Source of the DNA: an uncultured Bacillota bacterium
GTDB lineage: Bacteria > Bacillota_I > Bacilli_A > Erysipelotrichales > Coprobacillaceae
NCBI GenBank assembly: GCA_949290865.1
Contig: CASETM010000068.1
Location: forward strand, 1 to 41,851
DNA length: 41,851 nt
Reading direction: 5' to 3'
Shown: positions 1 to 7,691 of the stretch, piece by piece
Layout of the letters: each line of letters starts with the position of its first letter
Numbering within the stretch: position 1 is the stretch's first letter
Program-made: the position numbers and the translations under genes
Notes under the pieces: model-generated
The model's input: only the letters and a program-made list of their open reading frames with translations
Database searches by the model: none
What the model was told of the DNA's origin: nothing

Positions 1-139
1 AATCGACCAGGACTGGTCAACCCCCTAGATTACTATCTAAGACAGTTGTAATTTAACATATAAATGTAGCGCCGTATACGAGACCCGTACGTACGGTGCA
101 ACGAGAGGGGCGAAACTTGTTAGTTTCCCTCTACTCTAT
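1..139 (+). mobile_element. 3' end of a group II intron (domains V and VI)
   Basis: Positions 69-99 fold as a domain V-like hairpin: an 8-bp lower stem (69-76 with 92-99), a 2-nt bulge at 90-91 and a short upper stem (77-80 with 86-89). A domain VI-like hairpin follows, with 103-109 pairing to 127-134 and a single bulged adenosine at 133. That A lies 7 nt before a 3' splice site at about 139, the spacing expected of a branch point. A small hairpin near 5-18 may be the end of domain IV. The intron-encoded protein lies outside the window. The intron runs opposite to the yolD-uvrX operon and ends about 9 nt from the yolD stop codon. The lower stem may carry a CGC-type triad, which would hint at class C, but I am unsure of the class. 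Confidence 0.7.
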
Positions 140-148
140 TAGAAAGAT

Positions 149-490
149 TCAAAAGTTTTCAAGTGTATCAATGATTTCATCGGCTTGAATATCAACGATA
201 TCTTGAAAAGCAATATGCGTTTTTACGATTTGTAACGTTTTGTTTTCATAATTGATTTTACTGAGCATACCTTTGATCTGAACATACTGATCATGATCAA
301 AACAGGTAATCTGAATGATCATACCGGTTCTGAGCTGTTTTATTTTTCTATCCAGTTCGTCAAGATCATCTTCAGACAGTATTTTTTTGGGAACGACAAT
401 GCGTTCCTGTTCTTTTAAGCGTTCTCTAAAACCTTTGAGGGCATCAAAAGACAGAAAGATCTGAGTGTGATTTTCGTTGTTATTTAGCAT
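149..490 (-). CDS. YolD-like protein
   Basis: This 113-residue soluble protein matches the YolD-like family in length and character. It has a charged N-terminal helix region (about 15-45), the RTGM segment leading into beta strands, and a strand-rich middle with a QIKGMLSKI stretch. In Bacillota, YolD-like genes almost always sit beside a UvrX/DinP-type Y-family polymerase, and they are thought to be accessory factors in the manner of the UmuD or ImuA partners. Here the start codon overlaps the end of the polymerase gene by 11 nt, and its strong AGGAGG site lies inside that gene, so translation is probably coupled. A group II intron end lies just beyond the stop codon. The biochemical role is not established. 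Confidence 0.8.
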   Translation of the reverse strand: MLNNNENHTQIFLSFDALKGFRERLKEQERIVVPKKILSEDDLDELDRKIKQLRTGMIIQITCFDHDQYVQIKGMLSKINYENKTLQIVKTHIAFQDIVDIQADEIIDTLENF

Positions 491-1736
491 TGTGGCCTCC
501 TATTAATGTATTACGTTTTCTAGCTGTTGCTTTTTCTAAATAATTTATGCCTTTGAGAATTGCGTTTTTACCATATTTGTTTTTGATTTCGACAATGGCC
601 ATCTGCAGTTTTTTATCTTTTTCAACGGCTTCCATATCAGTAAACAGATCATATTGTTCATAGACTTCATCTTTGACATTGCCAAAAGAGATGGCAATCT
701 GCCGGATAGGATAGGCAGGATTAACAATTTTCTGATAGAGCAGCTTAAATTCTTGTAACAGCAGACGATATGAATTGGTCGTGATGCCAATTTTATGACT
801 GCCTCGGGAAGATTTGATGATATTTTTAGAATAGCCAATATAAAGACTGATATGATTGGTGACGAGATGCTGTGCCGTCAGTCTGAGAATATTGCTTTCA
901 ACCATTTCTTTCATGACAAGATAGGCGTCCTGACAGCTGTAGTCTTCAAACAGAATCTGAGAATTGGAAATAGAATTTGATTTTGGCTGATAGGTTTTGA
1001 TATCAGCAATTTCTACAGGTTCCTGGCCCCAGGCATGCAAGATCAGATAGCGGGCATTGATCCCAAATATTTTCGTCAGCTGTTTTTCGGGAGTGTGTGC
1101 AATCTGAGACATGGTCGTGATACCCATTGTCTTTAGTCTTCTGGCCGTTCCTTTGCCAATCATCCAGAAGTCAGTTAATGGCTGGTGATGCCATAAAGAT
1201 AGACGATAGCGTTCTTCATCAAGAAAGCCAATATGATCGGCGGAATGTTTGGCAGTAATATCCAAAGCAACTTTGGCCAGATAAAGATTGGTACCGATAC
1301 CGCAGGTGGCAGTGATGCCAGTTTCATCATAGATGGCTTTCATCAGCATGAGGGCAATGTCTTTAGGACTCATCTGATATAAGGACAAATAAGAGGTAAT
1401 ATCAAAAAATGACTCATCAATAGAATAGACATGAATATCATCGCTAGAAATATACTGCAGATATATTTGATGGATCTTGATAGCATAGTCCATATATAAA
1501 GACATTCTGGGTGTTGCAATGATATATTGTATACTGTCAGGAATTTCAAAAATACGGCCACGGCTTTTGACACCAAGCTTTTTGATGGCAGGGGTTGCTG
1601 CTAATGTAATCGCACCTTTACCTCTTGTTGGATCAGCAACAACGAGGTTGACTTTGAAGGGATCTAAGCCACGTTCAACACATTCCACTGATGCATAAAA
1701 AGATTTGAGATCGATACATAGGTAATATTTCTTCAT
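480..1736 (-). CDS. uvrX: Y-family DNA polymerase, UvrX/DinP type
   Basis: This is a translesion DNA polymerase of 418 residues. The N-terminal motif CIDLKSFYASVE carries the first metal-binding aspartate, and SIDESFFDIT carries the second catalytic Asp-Glu pair. A helix-hairpin-helix/thumb region (IGKGTARRLKTMGI) and a little-finger domain follow. I chose the ATG at 1736 because the family starts with a few residues and then a D-x-x-S/A-F-Y motif. The open frame continues 61 codons upstream, but that part is hydrophobic and low in complexity. An AAGGA site lies about 12 nt before the start. It is followed by yolD with an 11-nt overlap. I see no clear LexA box of the GAAC-N4-GTTC type in the 320 nt upstream, so the usual SOS control cannot be shown here. 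Confidence 0.88.
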   Translation of the reverse strand: MKKYYLCIDLKSFYASVECVERGLDPFKVNLVVADPTRGKGAITLAATPAIKKLGVKSRGRIFEIPDSIQYIIATPRMSLYMDYAIKIHQIYLQYISSDDIHVYSIDESFFDITSYLSLYQMSPKDIALMLMKAIYDETGITATCGIGTNLYLAKVALDITAKHSADHIGFLDEERYRLSLWHHQPLTDFWMIGKGTARRLKTMGITTMSQIAHTPEKQLTKIFGINARYLILHAWGQEPVEIADIKTYQPKSNSISNSQILFEDYSCQDAYLVMKEMVESNILRLTAQHLVTNHISLYIGYSKNIIKSSRGSHKIGITTNSYRLLLQEFKLLYQKIVNPAYPIRQIAISFGNVKDEVYEQYDLFTDMEAVEKDKKLQMAIVEIKNKYGKNAILKGINYLEKATARKRNTLIGGHNAK

Positions 1737-2056
1737 ATCTGTTTCACATCCTTGTCTATGAGATTTTCTCTTTAAAAACAGAATAACAGAAGAGAAAAAG
1801 TATTGTTTAAAAAAACTATCATTGAAAACTAAAATAATGGTGTTAAATAAAAAAAAACAAATCAGCTTATACCTTTTGTAAATACTAGCAATATTCATTA
1901 GTACAAAAACAAATATCACTAAAAAACAGAACTTCTATTTTTATTTGATTAGAGAATATGCCCAAAAATAATCGTTATTACTTTTATGTAATAACGATTG
2001 ATTCATGATGCTGCTTTTTTTCTAATAAAATAGAAAGAGTTGTATTTTTATATGAT
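1737..2056. other. 320-nt intergenic region, AT-rich
   Basis: This gap separates uvrX from the RSH-like gene, both on the minus strand. It holds the terminator at 1965-1999 and very AT-rich DNA that should contain the uvrX promoter. No convincing -35/-10 pair, LexA box or small gene was found. The hydrophobic open frame between 1737 and 1919 has no ribosome binding site and is treated as non-coding. Confidence 0.5.
1965..1999 (-). terminator. intrinsic terminator of the RSH-like operon
   Basis: Two perfect 12-nt inverted arms (1970-1981 and 1988-1999) are separated by 6 nt. Read on the minus strand, the hairpin is followed by ATTTTT. It lies about 60 nt after the RSH-like stop codon and in the same direction. 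Confidence 0.75.
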
Positions 2057-3565
2057 TCAGGCATGATTATATTTTTCTTTAAAATATTTAATAATATAGC
2101 GTTTTGCTCTTTTTGTTTTGACATGTTCAAGCCAATCCAGTTTGGCATGATAGATCGATTTGCCTAAAGGAGATGTATCTGAATAAATTTCAATCTTATC
2201 TCCATGATTAAGTGTTTTATATAATGGATCTTGTTCTTCATCATTTTCATTATCTTGTTTTAAAAGAATATTATTGATTTTTACAGCATATGCACATAAA
2301 CCGATATCTTTTTGAATATGGAAGGCAAAATCAAGAGCCGTCGCACCTTCCTGGATTTCCATTTTACTGCCGTCTCTTCTATAGACGGTCATTTTTTTGT
2401 TCAGCAGTTCTTCGATGTCTTCTTTATTGTTGTTTGCCAGATTGATTTTGTCAACTGATCCCAGATTGTATTTGATTGTATCTTCATTATTTAATAAATA
2501 AATTCTGAATGTGTTTTTTCTGTTGTCTTGCAGCAATACATAATGTCTAATGTCATTATTTTCGATACCATGACCAATCCAAAGATAGCCCTGATGACAA
2601 ATGTATTCTTTATAAATATGATAAAAATGTTTGATTGGATGATAGTGATCATCAAATGAAGTTTTTAAAATGTAGTTTTTTAAAGGGATTTCATCATTTG
2701 TATAGGAAATATTGATATAGTAAATATTGTTTAATGTTTGAGTTGCTGAATAATAGATATTCTTGATACTGCGTTTATAATCCGTGTATGATAGATAATA
2801 TTTATTTAATTGTGCAAATTGATTATTTAAAGAACCGTTAGTCATTTGTTTCAGTAGAGATTCAAATTTTTTGATATCATTAGCTCTTTGTTTTAACTGA
2901 TAAAGATAATCCCGATGTAATTGATCATAGATTTCTCTATTTTCATATTTAAAGCATAAATCTTCAATTTTGGTTACAAAGTAATTGGCACCAAGTTGTC
3001 TGGCAATAGGTAACAGTAATTTTTTTGTTTCCATAACCTTGTTGAGTTGTTTGTTTTGAGGCATGGCATCAAGCGTACGCAAATTGTGCAATCTGTCAGC
3101 TAGTTTAATATAGTAAGCAAATTTGTGTTTATGAGACTGTTCAATGAATTTTCGCATACTTAATTCATCAAGATCTTTTTTTGATAAATAAAGATGATCA
3201 GCATCTCTTTTGATAGCCGTTACGGCATTGACCAGATCAGCAACTTCAACATTCGTGATTTGTTTAAGATCGTCATATGTAATTTTATTTTCTCCTTCGC
3301 TGTCTTCCAAAACATCATGACATAGAGCAGCTGCAATAATATTTGTTTCAAAGCCAAATTGGGCCAGAATTTTTGCTACTGCAACGGGATGCATAATATA
3401 TGGCTCACCAGTTTGTCTTCGTTGCTGCTGATGACATTTTTTAGCTAAATGATAACATCGGTCTAAAAGTTCCTCATTAATGATCCTATCATTTTTTTTC
3501 ATGCTTTTTTTAAGGCTTTCGTAATCTTTATCTACATCATTAAGGTACATTTTATTTGCTATCAT
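2057..3565 (-). CDS. RelA/SpoT-family HD hydrolase with TGS domain, synthetase motifs absent
   Basis: This 502-residue protein resembles long RSH (ppGpp) enzymes at both ends. Residues 45-165 form the HD hydrolase domain with R50, H59, the HDVLED motif (H83, D84, E87, D88) and ADRLHN (D157, N161), so all expected catalytic residues are visible. Residues about 388-458 form a TGS domain (TVYRRDGSKMEIQ to HGDKIEIY), and the tail has the VKTKRAKRYI segment typical of the region after TGS. The middle part (about 215-385) shows neither the R-x-K-S synthetase motif nor a D-x-x-A/G-x-R strand, and no CC/ACT domains follow. It is probably a (p)ppGpp hydrolase or a hydrolase of another nucleotide. The start is supported by AGGAGG 8 nt upstream, and the gene follows the XRE gene by 12 nt. 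Confidence 0.75.
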   Translation of the reverse strand: MIANKMYLNDVDKDYESLKKSMKKNDRIINEELLDRCYHLAKKCHQQQRRQTGEPYIMHPVAVAKILAQFGFETNIIAAALCHDVLEDSEGENKITYDDLKQITNVEVADLVNAVTAIKRDADHLYLSKKDLDELSMRKFIEQSHKHKFAYYIKLADRLHNLRTLDAMPQNKQLNKVMETKKLLLPIARQLGANYFVTKIEDLCFKYENREIYDQLHRDYLYQLKQRANDIKKFESLLKQMTNGSLNNQFAQLNKYYLSYTDYKRSIKNIYYSATQTLNNIYYINISYTNDEIPLKNYILKTSFDDHYHPIKHFYHIYKEYICHQGYLWIGHGIENNDIRHYVLLQDNRKNTFRIYLLNNEDTIKYNLGSVDKINLANNNKEDIEELLNKKMTVYRRDGSKMEIQEGATALDFAFHIQKDIGLCAYAVKINNILLKQDNENDEEQDPLYKTLNHGDKIEIYSDTSPLGKSIYHAKLDWLEHVKTKRAKRYIIKYFKEKYNHA

Positions 3566-3577
3566 GATTATTACCTC

Positions 3578-4591
3578 CTATATAAATTTTTTTATAAACT
3601 GATACCAGTTGTAATCTTTTTTATGACTGGCTTTTTCATATTTAAAAGCATGATTTTCTATGATATCTTTGATTAAATGTTCTAAATTAAATCTTACCAG
3701 GAATTGTTTTTCTTCCCGGTTGAGATCAAAATCATTCTTCGCATAAGGATTAAAATAGTCATCAATGCGTCTTAACAGTTTATCACATTCATGTGATAAA
3801 TGGATTTCATAAGAAGTGAATTTGAGATATTCAGCAATTTCACTGGCGCTGCTGGTAACCAGCCCACGACACGATGCGATAAATTGTGTACATGGATCTT
3901 TTTCTTCTCCTCGTGATATTGAACAGATAATACCGATTCCTCCGATATAACGATGAATACCTTCAGGATTTTTAAATGAGCAGATTACAGAATCTTTCTC
4001 ACCACAAAGCAAAGAAATATTAACAATATTTTTCAAAACATCAATGTGACCATGATATATATAAGAATAATTGCCAAAGTTATAAGATAAAAACAGTTTG
4101 TCATCAAGATGACTGTCTGAAAGATCAGACCATGCTTTTTTTAACTGTTCATATGATAATCCAAAAACAGCGTTAACCTTATATGCAGAAGAATGAAGAA
4201 TATTTTTTTGTTCATAGATATACAATAAGCCATATTTTAATTTGTCTTTATCATTGAAAGATGAATCATGATCAGCAGTATCAAAATAATATAAACTGTA
4301 TAATCCGCAGTATCTGGATACTGAATAAATTGAATTATCATCATGTTTTATTGGATTAGCAATTTGATAGAAATCCTTAGATAAAAAATCATCAATTGAA
4401 AACTGATAATAATTTTGCAGATCTATTAAGAAGTCTAATTTAATCACGGCATTCTGACTAATATAATTACTGATCGTTGAGTCAGGTTTATCCCATTTTT
4501 TAGCAAATTGTTTTTGATTGGAGTTTTCAAAATTAATTAAATATTTTAGATTTTGCGATATATAATACATATAGTCTTTGTCATGTTCCAT
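3578..4591 (-). CDS. XRE-type helix-turn-helix protein with unknown C-terminal domain
   Basis: The protein has 337 residues. Residues about 8-70 look like a Cro/C1-type helix-turn-helix (NQKQFAKKWDKPDSTISNYI, then a third helix and the SIDDFL segment typical of this class). The remaining 260 residues contain no domain I recognise, with a mixed alpha/beta appearance and a GGIGIICSISRGEE segment near the middle. No membrane segments are visible. The gene is first in a two-gene unit with the RSH-like hydrolase, 12 nt apart, so it may regulate that gene or sense a related signal; this is inference. A GGGAGGG site precedes the ATG. Confidence 0.6.
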   Translation of the reverse strand: MEHDKDYMYYISQNLKYLINFENSNQKQFAKKWDKPDSTISNYISQNAVIKLDFLIDLQNYYQFSIDDFLSKDFYQIANPIKHDDNSIYSVSRYCGLYSLYYFDTADHDSSFNDKDKLKYGLLYIYEQKNILHSSAYKVNAVFGLSYEQLKKAWSDLSDSHLDDKLFLSYNFGNYSYIYHGHIDVLKNIVNISLLCGEKDSVICSFKNPEGIHRYIGGIGIICSISRGEEKDPCTQFIASCRGLVTSSASEIAEYLKFTSYEIHLSHECDKLLRRIDDYFNPYAKNDFDLNREEKQFLVRFNLEHLIKDIIENHAFKYEKASHKKDYNWYQFIKKFI

Positions 4592-4624
4592 TATTGTTAC
4601 CCTCCCATTTTAGTTATATGAATT

Positions 4625-4630
4625 ATTATA
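4625..4630 (-). promoter_or_regulatory. -10 element of the XRE/RSH operon
   Basis: The minus strand reads TGTTATAAT, an extended -10 element, about 35 nt before the ATG at 4591. The -35 region is only T-rich. Confidence 0.45.
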
Positions 4631-4733
4631 ACATCTGAAATTTTATGTAAAAAAATAAAAAGATGAATTCTAAAAAAAAAATAGAAAACAAATTAAAAAA
4701 AACAAGATTGCAGGCAGTAAAATGATTTTTTAT

Positions 4734-4785
4734 CAAAAAAAATGAATCAAACTGCTTAAGTGATATAAACAGTAAGATTCATTTT
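4734..4785 (-). terminator. terminator of the bceAB unit
   Basis: GAATC-x2-ACTG at 4744-4754 pairs with CAGT-x2-GATTC at 4770-4780, extended by A/T pairs, with a 2x2 internal loop. On the minus strand the hairpin is followed by a run of nine T. It lies after the permease stop codon at 4811. The rest of the gap 4592-4810 is AT-rich, with no gene seen. Confidence 0.7.
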
Positions 4786-4810
4786 CAAAAAATGTTTAAT
4801 TATTGATAGT

Positions 4811-6829
4811 TCACGATGGTATTTCTTTAACAATGTGATAGTATGTTCTTGAAGTAAAGACATAGACAATGGCATAAATGATGGTCATGATGACGACAGA
4901 AATAACTGTACTGATAATAAATACCTGAATATCAGTAACCAGAAAACTCATCATCATTAATGTGATCATATGGAAGGCAAAAGCCATATGCATGACAGCA
5001 ACAAGCAGTGGTGCAAAGAAGAAAATCAGAATCTGTGAGCGAATCGTCTGTTTGACTTCTTTTTTTGACATACCGACTTTCTGCATGATTTCGAAACGTT
5101 TTTGATCCTCATAGCCTTCAGATAACTGTTTGTAGTACATGATCAGAATTGTTGCCATTAAAAACAGGATTCCTAAAAACATGCCCAGGAAAAACAGACT
5201 GCCGTACAGTTCCATTAGCATCTGTCTGATTTCATACTGTGATGAATGATAAAAGGAAATTTTAGATTTTCCTTTTTTTGTACTGGCGGAAAAATCATCG
5301 AGACATTGATTAAAGATATCTTCTGCTTCTTTTTCATTTGTTGCTTCTTTGTAGACAACAGAAAGGTTTTCTGTTGGCCAAAGATCATCATCATAGAAAG
5401 AAGACATCATTTTCTGAATACTGTTTTCATCTTTCATAACGATAACCAGCTTGTTTTCTGCAGCGGGATCATCACTAACAAGCAGTTCGGGCTGAGTGAT
5501 GATGCTTTGAATGATATAGGTATGATCATCAATTTTAAGCTGATCATCAAATTTATAAAAGTTACTGCAGGCCAGGATTTCATGATCATCAAGCATGATA
5601 TTTTCTTTAAAGGCACGGTTATATTCATCCTGAGTTATACCAATCAGATAGCCAATCGTATATTTTCCTGTCTCTTTTTCAGTCATGATTTTTTGCTGTT
5701 CATTGACACGAATGCTTAATGTATATTGTTTTGTATGAAGAAAACTTTTCAGTTCAATATCATGATTTTTTAGTTTTTCTTGAATCTGAGCATAGAATTC
5801 ATCGAACTGCTGCTGTGATGGCAATGTCATATCATCATAGCCATAGATGCGTAAATGATAGCTGTCCTGTTGATAGGAAACAACTGTATCTTCGATACCA
5901 TAATACAGAGAAACCGTACTTGATAACATGACCAGAATACAGGTAATCAGGATACAGATACTGGCCAGTCCTACAGCATTCTGTTTCATACGGTAGATTA
6001 GCTGTGAAACAGAAGTAAAGTGCTTTGTCTGATAATAGAAACGGTTGTTTTTCTTTAAAAATTTTAAAAGTGTAATCGATCCGGCAATAAATAAAAAATA
6101 TGTGCCTAAAATAACCAGTAAAACAGCAATAAAGAATAAAACAACGGCAGTGACTGGATCATCAATCGTTACGGCAATATAGTAACCGGCTGATAAACTG
6201 GCTACACCAATAAGTGTCATCAGCCACTTGGTTTTTGGTTCTTTTTCACCGCTTTGCGCGCCTTGGATCAGTTCAATCGGATTGGATAAATGAATCTGAA
6301 TGACATGGATCAGATAAGACAGAACATCAATTGGTAGAATGACCAGTAATGTTATCAATAATGAGGACCATGAAATATGGAACGTTAAGGCTGTATTCAT
6401 GCCTGCCAGATTGATCAGTAATAAAGAAACCAGCTGACTGAATACGATACCAAAAAGAAAACCAAGCAGCAATGATGTCAAAGATGTCATCATGGTTTCA
6501 TAAAAAATCATGATCATGATATGTTTTTTTTCTAAGCCTAAGATATTGTACAGGGCAATTTCTTTTTTACGCCGTTTCATTAAAAAACTGTTCATATAGA
6601 AAAGAAATATAATCGAAAACAGGCAGACTACGATGATTCCCAGATTCAATGTGATCTTGATCGTTCTTGTACCTGATGCCATTTTATCAAGACCGGGATG
6701 TGATGATAAATAATTGATCAGATAGAACATCATTACCGTAAATGAACTCATGAGAATATAGGGAATATAGATTTTTGCATTCTTTTTGATATTGGTGAAA
6801 GCCAGACGAGGATAAAAACAGGATTTCAT
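4811..6829 (-). CDS. bceB: BceB-type ABC transporter permease (FtsX family)
   Basis: At 672 residues this is the usual size of BceB/VraG permeases of antimicrobial-peptide detoxification systems. It has an N-terminal membrane segment (about 20-40), three more between 60 and 180 with the FtsX-type signature MKRRKKEIALYNILGL between spans, further spans at about 200-310, one large extracellular region (about 320-525) and three C-terminal spans. The large loop is the known hallmark of BceB and is thought to contact peptide antibiotics such as bacitracin or lantibiotics. The start is fixed by AGGAGG inside the end of the ATPase gene, one base separates the two genes, and BceRS-like genes lie upstream. 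In known systems this permease also acts as the sensor for the kinase. Confidence 0.88.
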   Translation of the reverse strand: MKSCFYPRLAFTNIKKNAKIYIPYILMSSFTVMMFYLINYLSSHPGLDKMASGTRTIKITLNLGIIVVCLFSIIFLFYMNSFLMKRRKKEIALYNILGLEKKHIMIMIFYETMMTSLTSLLLGFLFGIVFSQLVSLLLINLAGMNTALTFHISWSSLLITLLVILPIDVLSYLIHVIQIHLSNPIELIQGAQSGEKEPKTKWLMTLIGVASLSAGYYIAVTIDDPVTAVVLFFIAVLLVILGTYFLFIAGSITLLKFLKKNNRFYYQTKHFTSVSQLIYRMKQNAVGLASICILITCILVMLSSTVSLYYGIEDTVVSYQQDSYHLRIYGYDDMTLPSQQQFDEFYAQIQEKLKNHDIELKSFLHTKQYTLSIRVNEQQKIMTEKETGKYTIGYLIGITQDEYNRAFKENIMLDDHEILACSNFYKFDDQLKIDDHTYIIQSIITQPELLVSDDPAAENKLVIVMKDENSIQKMMSSFYDDDLWPTENLSVVYKEATNEKEAEDIFNQCLDDFSASTKKGKSKISFYHSSQYEIRQMLMELYGSLFFLGMFLGILFLMATILIMYYKQLSEGYEDQKRFEIMQKVGMSKKEVKQTIRSQILIFFFAPLLVAVMHMAFAFHMITLMMMSFLVTDIQVFIISTVISVVIMTIIYAIVYVFTSRTYYHIVKEIPS

Positions 6830-6830
6830 T

Positions 6831-7589
6831 TTACTTTCCTCCTGTCGCCAGCAGTGTTAAGGTATCAGCGATTTTCTGATACATCTGCGTATTTGTCTGG
6901 TTTCCTTTGTATAGCTGATGGAACACCTCACCATCGCGAATGAACAGCACGCGAGAGGCATAACTGGCAGCTTTTGTACTGTGGGTAACCATCACAATGG
7001 TCTGACCGTCTTTATTGATCGTATCAAAAATATCTAACAGCTGATCGGTTGATTTGGAATCTAAGGCACCAGTTGGCTCATCAGCGAGGATCAGTTGAGG
7101 CTCAGTAATCAAAGCTCTGGCAACAGCGACTCTTTGTTTCTGTCCTCCAGATATTTCATAGGGATATTTTTCCAGCAGATTTTCGATTCCCAGTTTGGGC
7201 GCTAAAGTATTGAGTTTCTGCTTCATGATTGGATAAGGTTCTTTAGAAAGCACCAGTGGCAAAAAGATATTATCTTTGACAGAAAAGGTATCTAGCAAAT
7301 TGAAATCCTGAAAGACAAATCCCAGATTCTGACGACGAAACTGTGAGATTTCCTTTTCTTTCAGCCGAGTAATATCTTTTCCCTGCAGGAAAACCTGACC
7401 GCTGGTCGGTTTATCAAGGGAAGCAAGAATATTCAGCAATGTTGTTTTCCCACTTCCTGATTCACCCATAATAGCGACGTATTCTCCTTCTTCAACACGG
7501 AAAGTGACATTCGATAAGGCTTGGACCTGCTGATTGGAAAAGCGGGTCCTGTATATTTTTTTTAGATTTTTAACTTCTAACAGTGACAT
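6831..7589 (-). CDS. bceA: BceA-type ABC transporter ATP-binding protein
   Basis: This 252-residue ATPase belongs to the MacB/LolD/BceA class. Walker A is GESGSGKTT, the Q-loop lies in FVFQDFNLL, the signature is ISGGQKQRVAVARAL, Walker B is LILADEPTGALD, and the switch histidine is in MVTHS. I start at the ATG at 7589 because AGGAGG lies 8 nt before it; an upstream ATG at 7610 would place that ribosome binding site inside the gene. It is followed after one base by the permease. A matching BceR-type inverted repeat lies about 85-100 nt upstream, so expression is probably induced by the adjacent BceRS pair in response to peptide antibiotics. Confidence 0.9.
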   Translation of the reverse strand: MSLLEVKNLKKIYRTRFSNQQVQALSNVTFRVEEGEYVAIMGESGSGKTTLLNILASLDKPTSGQVFLQGKDITRLKEKEISQFRRQNLGFVFQDFNLLDTFSVKDNIFLPLVLSKEPYPIMKQKLNTLAPKLGIENLLEKYPYEISGGQKQRVAVARALITEPQLILADEPTGALDSKSTDQLLDIFDTINKDGQTIVMVTHSTKAASYASRVLFIRDGEVFHQLYKGNQTNTQMYQKIADTLTLLATGGK

Positions 7590-7621
7590 AATCTGTTCCT
7601 CCTTTGTCACTTATAGTTTAT

Positions 7622-7666
7622 AAAAAAGGAGAAATGTCTGCCATCGATTAAGCTTACAGTTTCTCC
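7622..7666 (-). terminator. terminator or attenuator between bceS and bceA
   Basis: On the minus strand GGAGAAA (7660-7666) pairs with TTTCTCC (7628-7634) and is followed by TTTTTTAT. It would end bceRS transcripts and separate them from bceAB. The loop is long (25 nt), so strength is uncertain. Confidence 0.5.
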
Positions 7667-7672
7667 GTTTTA

Positions 7673-7690
7673 TCTTACATTTGTGTAAGA
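7673..7690. promoter_or_regulatory. putative BceR operator upstream of bceA
   Basis: TCTTACATTTGTGTAAGA is an inverted repeat that contains TTACA-N4-TGTAA. This agrees with the TNACA-N4-TGTAA consensus I recall for Bce-like response regulators of Bacillota. It lies right after the bceS stop codon and about 85-100 nt before the bceA start, with a possible -10 (TATAAA) nearer the gene. Confidence 0.6.
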
Positions 7691-7691
7691 A

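Noticed and set aside
1737-1919. N-terminal extension of the Y-family polymerase
   Set aside because: The extra 61 residues are hydrophobic and low in complexity. The family begins at the D-x-x-S/A-F-Y region, which follows the ATG at 1736.
5246-5719. Plus-strand frame of 157 residues within the bceB gene
   Set aside because: It is antisense to a well-supported permease gene and is low-complexity Phe/Ile/Lys-rich sequence without a ribosome binding site.
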